From the NCBI GenBank assembly GCA_026709625.1, contig JAPOSR010000051.1, forward strand, positions 105,147 to 169,146: 64,000 bases of DNA, in the 5' to 3' direction. Below are positions 60,881-64,000 of the stretch, piece after piece. The stretch is from Chloroflexota bacterium (GTDB taxonomy: Bacteria; Chloroflexota; Anaerolineae; Aggregatilineales; Phototrophicaceae). The number at the start of each line of letters is the position of its first letter. Within the stretch, counting starts at the first letter, position 1. A model generated the notes under the pieces. That model was given only the letters and a program-made list of their open reading frames with translations, was not told where the DNA came from and made no database searches. Position numbers and translations under genes: made by a program.

Positions 60881-62527
60881 ATGCAGATCCTCCGCGCAAG
60901 CCAGTTGCAGAAGTATTATGGCGCAATGCTCATCCTCGACGAGGTGAGCTTGAGTTTGAGCCGCGGCGACCGGGCGGCGTTGGTTGGCGAAAACGGCGTG
61001 GGCAAGTCAACCTTGGCGCGGCTCATCTTGCAGCAGGAAGCGGCGGAGCGCGGCGAGGTTTGGCTGAGGCCCGGCGCGCAAGTCGCCTACCTGCCACAAG
61101 AAGTGCGCGTCCACGCCCAGCTCACTGTGAACAGCTATATCGAAGCGCGCATCGGCGATCTGCGCAACATGCGCGACCGCTTGCGCGAGCTGGAAAGGCA
61201 AATGGGCGCGGGTGGCGACTTAGAAGCCTTGCTGGACGAATATGGGCGGCTCCAAGAACGTTTCGAGGCGCGTGGCGGTTACACGCTGGATAGCCGACTC
61301 GCGCAGATCTTCGCCGGGCTGGCGCTGGAGCACATCGAGCCCGGGCGCAGCATGATGTCACTCAGCGGCGGCGAACAAACGCGCGTGGGCTTGGCTGCGC
61401 TGCTGCTGCAAGCGCCCGATCTGCTCATCCTCGACGAGCCGACCAACCACCTGGACTTCGCCGGCTTGACTTGGTTGGAAGACTACCTGCTAGATTATCC
61501 GCATGCCTTGCTGATGATCACGCATGACCGGCATCTCATCAACCGGCTGGCGACCTGCATATTGGACTTGTCGGCGGTTACGCGGAGGCTGACCGCTTAT
61601 TATGGCAACTACGCTGACTACCTGGCGCAGCGGCAAGCGCAGTATGAAAGCCAGGTCGCTGCCTATCACGCGCAGCTCAACCAGATGAAGGCGCTGCGGA
61701 CGCGCATCAAAAAAGAAACGCATGGACACCGCCGCCCAAAACGCCCCGATGACGGCGACAAATGGATCAAGTTCACCGCCCAGCAGCAGGTCGCGCGCAC
61801 TGTTGGCAAAGCGGTGCGCAGCGCCAAAACCCAGCTGCAGCAACTGGAGGCGAATCCGCTGGAGAACCCGCGCCATGTCTGGCATATCGAATTTGACTTC
61901 GACCCGCTGCCGCTGGCCAGCCAAGAGCCGCTGCGTCTGGACAGCCTGGCTTTGCGTTTTGGAGCGCGCGAGCTCTTTGCAGAGGCAAAAGCTGTGCTGC
62001 GCAAGGGCGAGCGCGTTGCTCTGGTCGCGCCCAATGGCGGCGGCAAAACCAGCTTGCTGCGCCTGATCACCGGCGAGCTAATGCCCAGCAGTGGCGCTGT
62101 CACGGTCAGTCCCGGCGCAGCGCTCGGTTACCTTGATCAAACCGGCGTGTCTTTTGATGAAAACCAAAATATCCTGGACCTGCTGCGCGAAATTGGCAGC
62201 GACACGCCCGACACCCTCTTGACATTGCTGCATCGGAGCGGGCTCTTTCGCGATGCGCACCTGGCTCGCAAATCTGTCGCCGAGCTAAGCCTCGGGCAGC
62301 GGCGCAAACTGGGACTGGCTTGCTTGATTCACAGCCGAGCCAATCTGCTGCTGCTGGACGAGCCGACCAATCACCTAGATCTGTTGAGTCTGGAAGCGCT
62401 GGAACGGGCGCTGCTGGCTTTTCCTGGCGCGATTCTGGCAGCTACGCACGACCGCGCGTTTATCGAAAAAGTCGCCACCACCATTTGGCGTCTGCGTGAT
62501 GGCCGGCTGATTATCGAGCCGGTCTAG
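60881..62527 (+). CDS. ABC-F type ATP-binding protein
   Basis: A 548-residue cytoplasmic protein with two ABC domains and no membrane part. Domain 1: GENGVGKSTLARL, MSLSGGEQTRVGLAAL, DLLILDEPTNHLDFAGL. Domain 2: APNGGGKTSLLRL, LSLGQRRKLGLA, LLLLDEPTNHLDLLS. The interdomain linker (about 245-350) is helical and basic and would enter the ribosome near the P site. Such proteins act in translation control or resistance to ribosome-binding antibiotics; which one cannot be told here. Its stop overlaps the convergent TPR gene by four bases. Confidence 0.9.
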   Translation: MQILRASQLQKYYGAMLILDEVSLSLSRGDRAALVGENGVGKSTLARLILQQEAAERGEVWLRPGAQVAYLPQEVRVHAQLTVNSYIEARIGDLRNMRDRLRELERQMGAGGDLEALLDEYGRLQERFEARGGYTLDSRLAQIFAGLALEHIEPGRSMMSLSGGEQTRVGLAALLLQAPDLLILDEPTNHLDFAGLTWLEDYLLDYPHALLMITHDRHLINRLATCILDLSAVTRRLTAYYGNYADYLAQRQAQYESQVAAYHAQLNQMKALRTRIKKETHGHRRPKRPDDGDKWIKFTAQQQVARTVGKAVRSAKTQLQQLEANPLENPRHVWHIEFDFDPLPLASQEPLRLDSLALRFGARELFAEAKAVLRKGERVALVAPNGGGKTSLLRLITGELMPSSGAVTVSPGAALGYLDQTGVSFDENQNILDLLREIGSDTPDTLLTLLHRSGLFRDAHLARKSVAELSLGQRRKLGLACLIHSRANLLLLDEPTNHLDLLSLEALERALLAFPGAILAATHDRAFIEKVATTIWRLRDGRLIIEPV

Positions 62528-63369
62528 TCGTCGATCGGGATTTTGACAGCGGCGGATGCGGGCGGATCGTCTGTGGCTGCCTTGTCATCCCCCGAGCTAA
62601 TATCAATCCGCACCGACCGTTTGCCCAACTGCGGCAAGCTGCGGCGGCGCGAGGGCTTCCTGGCGGGCGGGCGGACGACGACGGCGACCTCATGTTCGCC
62701 TGCGTCGGCCTCAGCTTCTTCCCCGCCACTCAGGTTGATGCGCTGTTTGCCACTCTGTTCGGGACTGTCTGGCTGCTGTTTTTTCTCCATTGTCGACTTG
62801 CTCACAGAATCCGCGCGCGCTTTGCCTGTCTTGGGCATCTCGGGGAGCGCCGCGGTCGGCGCGTTCTCCAGCCTGGCGCGCATCTGCCGCACCGCCTGCT
62901 TGATGTCCTCTTCAAAGATATCCCACCGCGAAGGCGCCAGCGACTCCAGCATCAATTCCAGCGCGTTCAGCACAGCCACTTGCTGCGCGCCAGAGGCATC
63001 CAGCGCGAAGATCTGCCAGGCGCGCAGCGGGCGATAATCCGGGTGCAGCTGGAGCCCCGCTTGGGCGATTTCCAAAGCCTCGGCATGTTCGCCCAGTTGG
63101 TGCAGAGTCGCGCAGAGCTGCGCATACAAACGCGGCATGTCTTTGGGCGGCAGGGTCTTTGTCTGGGGCAGCGCCAGCAGCTCACGATAATGCGGCAAGG
63201 CATTTTCGGGCGTGCCAAATGCCAGCCAGCAATTCGCCAACTCAAACTGAATGCGCGCGTTGTCTGGATACGTCGCATGCAACTGGCGGAAATGCTCAAT
63301 CGCGCCGCGCAACCTTCGCTGCCGCTTCAGACGCAGTCCACTGTCGATCAGTTCGCTGATGACCGCCAC
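62524..63369 (-). CDS. TPR-repeat protein with charged C-terminal tail
   Basis: A 281-residue protein. The first 130 residues hold three to four TPR-like helical pairs (for example LKRQRRLRGAIEHFRQLHATYPDNARIQFELAN and LGEHAEALEIAQAGLQLHPD). The rest is low-complexity and rich in Lys, Arg, Pro and Ser, likely disordered. It would mediate protein contacts; no partner is evident. The start is GTG 63369, with AAGGGA eight bases upstream; the longer frame reaches into the glycosyltransferase gene and is rejected. Confidence 0.68.
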   Translation of the reverse strand: MAVISELIDSGLRLKRQRRLRGAIEHFRQLHATYPDNARIQFELANCWLAFGTPENALPHYRELLALPQTKTLPPKDMPRLYAQLCATLHQLGEHAEALEIAQAGLQLHPDYRPLRAWQIFALDASGAQQVAVLNALELMLESLAPSRWDIFEEDIKQAVRQMRARLENAPTAALPEMPKTGKARADSVSKSTMEKKQQPDSPEQSGKQRINLSGGEEAEADAGEHEVAVVVRPPARKPSRRRSLPQLGKRSVRIDISSGDDKAATDDPPASAAVKIPIDD

Positions 63370-63412
63370 TTGGCCGATCCCTTCAATCAGTTTGTTATCA
63401 GTATACCACGCC

Positions 63413-64000
63413 TTATTTTGGCGGCTCTGCAGAATCGAGGTCTGGGACAGGCACGACAAACCCTTCGTCCAGCCAACTGCGCAAGCGCTGCGCAGCGACC
63501 GCCGCGCCGGCGAACCCATCGGGATGCTCTCGCGACAGCCGCAGCAAGATCTCGTCCCGCGTGTAATCGCTGTGGAAATCGTGAAATATGCCGCGCCGGG
63601 CGGATACAGAACACCAAGGCGCCAGCCGATAGCGCGTGGATTCGTCCAGCCGCGGCACGCGATACGCCAGTGGTGGCAGCTGACGCGCGTTCACGATGAC
63701 ATCGGCATAACGCGATACCATCCGCTCCTGCGAGAAATGCGCGCGCAGGTAAGCCTGTGTGGCGGCGGATGCGCGGCGGCGCGTGCGCAGCAGCTGATCA
63801 GCCAGGTCGGCGGCGGCATCGATATCGCCATAATCGACGCGGCTGATGTGTTCCTCAGGCAGCAGATCGCGATAAGTCGCCACCCGCGCGGCGATGACTG
63901 GCGTGCCGCAGCCCAGCGATTCAAAGACTGTGTTGCCAAATGTTTCTACGCAGTTGCCGATGCACAATGTCGCATCCGCCAGGCTGTAATACTCGGCGAT
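63413..64000 (-). CDS. Glycosyltransferase family 4-like protein, C-terminal part, runs off window
   Basis: Only the C-terminal 195 or so residues are in the window; the open frame continues past 64000. The start of the visible part, EYYSLADATLCIG, then VETFGNTVFESLGCGTPVIAA, is the nucleotide-sugar-binding end of GT-B glycosyltransferases, with the Glu of ETFG and E of FES. After that the C-terminus has an extra domain of about 80 residues (from RYRLAPWCSVSARRGIFHDF) outside the usual fold. It may act in envelope glycan synthesis. Confidence 0.82.
   Translation of the reverse strand: MAEYYSLADATLCIGNCVETFGNTVFESLGCGTPVIAARVATYRDLLPEEHISRVDYGDIDAAADLADQLLRTRRRASAATQAYLRAHFSQERMVSRYADVIVNARQLPPLAYRVPRLDESTRYRLAPWCSVSARRGIFHDFHSDYTRDEILLRLSREHPDGFAGAAVAAQRLRSWLDEGFVVPVPDLDSAEPPK

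Noticed and set aside
62524-63519. A longer TPR protein beginning at 63519
   Set aside because: The extra 50 codons overlap the glycosyltransferase gene in another frame, while GTG 63369 has a good SD just after that gene.

Overview
The window looks like chromosomal DNA from an uncultured, GC-rich bacterium, most likely a member of the Chloroflexota (Anaerolineae-like). This is inferred from overall gene content: secreted SH3b/FecR-type proteins with Chloroflexi-style cysteine motifs, a PspA gene beside a membrane coiled-coil gene, many M20/M24/M42 peptidases, and a double-domain ALDH16-type dehydrogenase. No rRNA or other phylogenetic marker was used. No phage, transposase, CRISPR array or replication origin was seen. 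Most genes are ordinary metabolic or housekeeping genes in short operons on both strands.

Layout. 0-6 kb: a small secreted protein, a hypothetical, exonuclease III, an M20 amidohydrolase and an ALDH16-like fusion. 6-12.6 kb: a plus-strand run of cyclophilin, membrane protein, SelA, an M24 peptidase, an AbgB-like amidohydrolase and a PLP aminotransferase, ending at tRNA-Gln. 13-21 kb: a secreted SH3b/HExxH protein, a CPA2 antiporter with a PII-like partner, a DgoD-type dehydratase, an FAD oxidoreductase, an AT-richer HindIII-like restriction-modification pair and a TIM-barrel isomerase. 21-26 kb: a polar amino acid ABC system whose binding protein is an exact tandem duplication, then a PspA module. 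26-32 kb: homoserine dehydrogenase, two BCP-type peroxiredoxins, a membrane protein, a FecR/SH3b lipoprotein and an uncharacterised protein. 32-39.7 kb: an AddAB helicase-nuclease operon with a NERD-like membrane protein. 39.8-43.2 kb: a PAS histidine kinase with a substituted H-box, a NYN nuclease-like protein, four tRNAs and a J-domain protein. 43.2-47.1 kb: a cobalamin or corrinoid uptake and adenosylation operon preceded by a cobalamin riboswitch, with a hairpin that covers the first ribosome binding site. 47.3-57.5 kb: two sugar/aldehyde oxidoreductases, FtsK, an M42 peptidase with an extra winged-helix-like N-terminus, a P450 and ribulokinase. 57.5-64 kb: an Amt transporter, Dtd, small conserved proteins, an ABC-F ATPase, a TPR protein and a glycosyltransferase that runs off the right edge.

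The clearest non-genic feature is a family of seven related palindromic intergenic elements of about 130-170 bp. Their ends resemble GAGTGGTGA/TCACCACTC, and they occur in both orientations. The most notable coding observations are the exact 687-bp duplication inside the amino acid binding protein gene, the HindIII-like R-M pair, the winged-helix/M42 fusion, the SH3b/HExxH secreted protein and the two-layer control apparent at the B12 operon.
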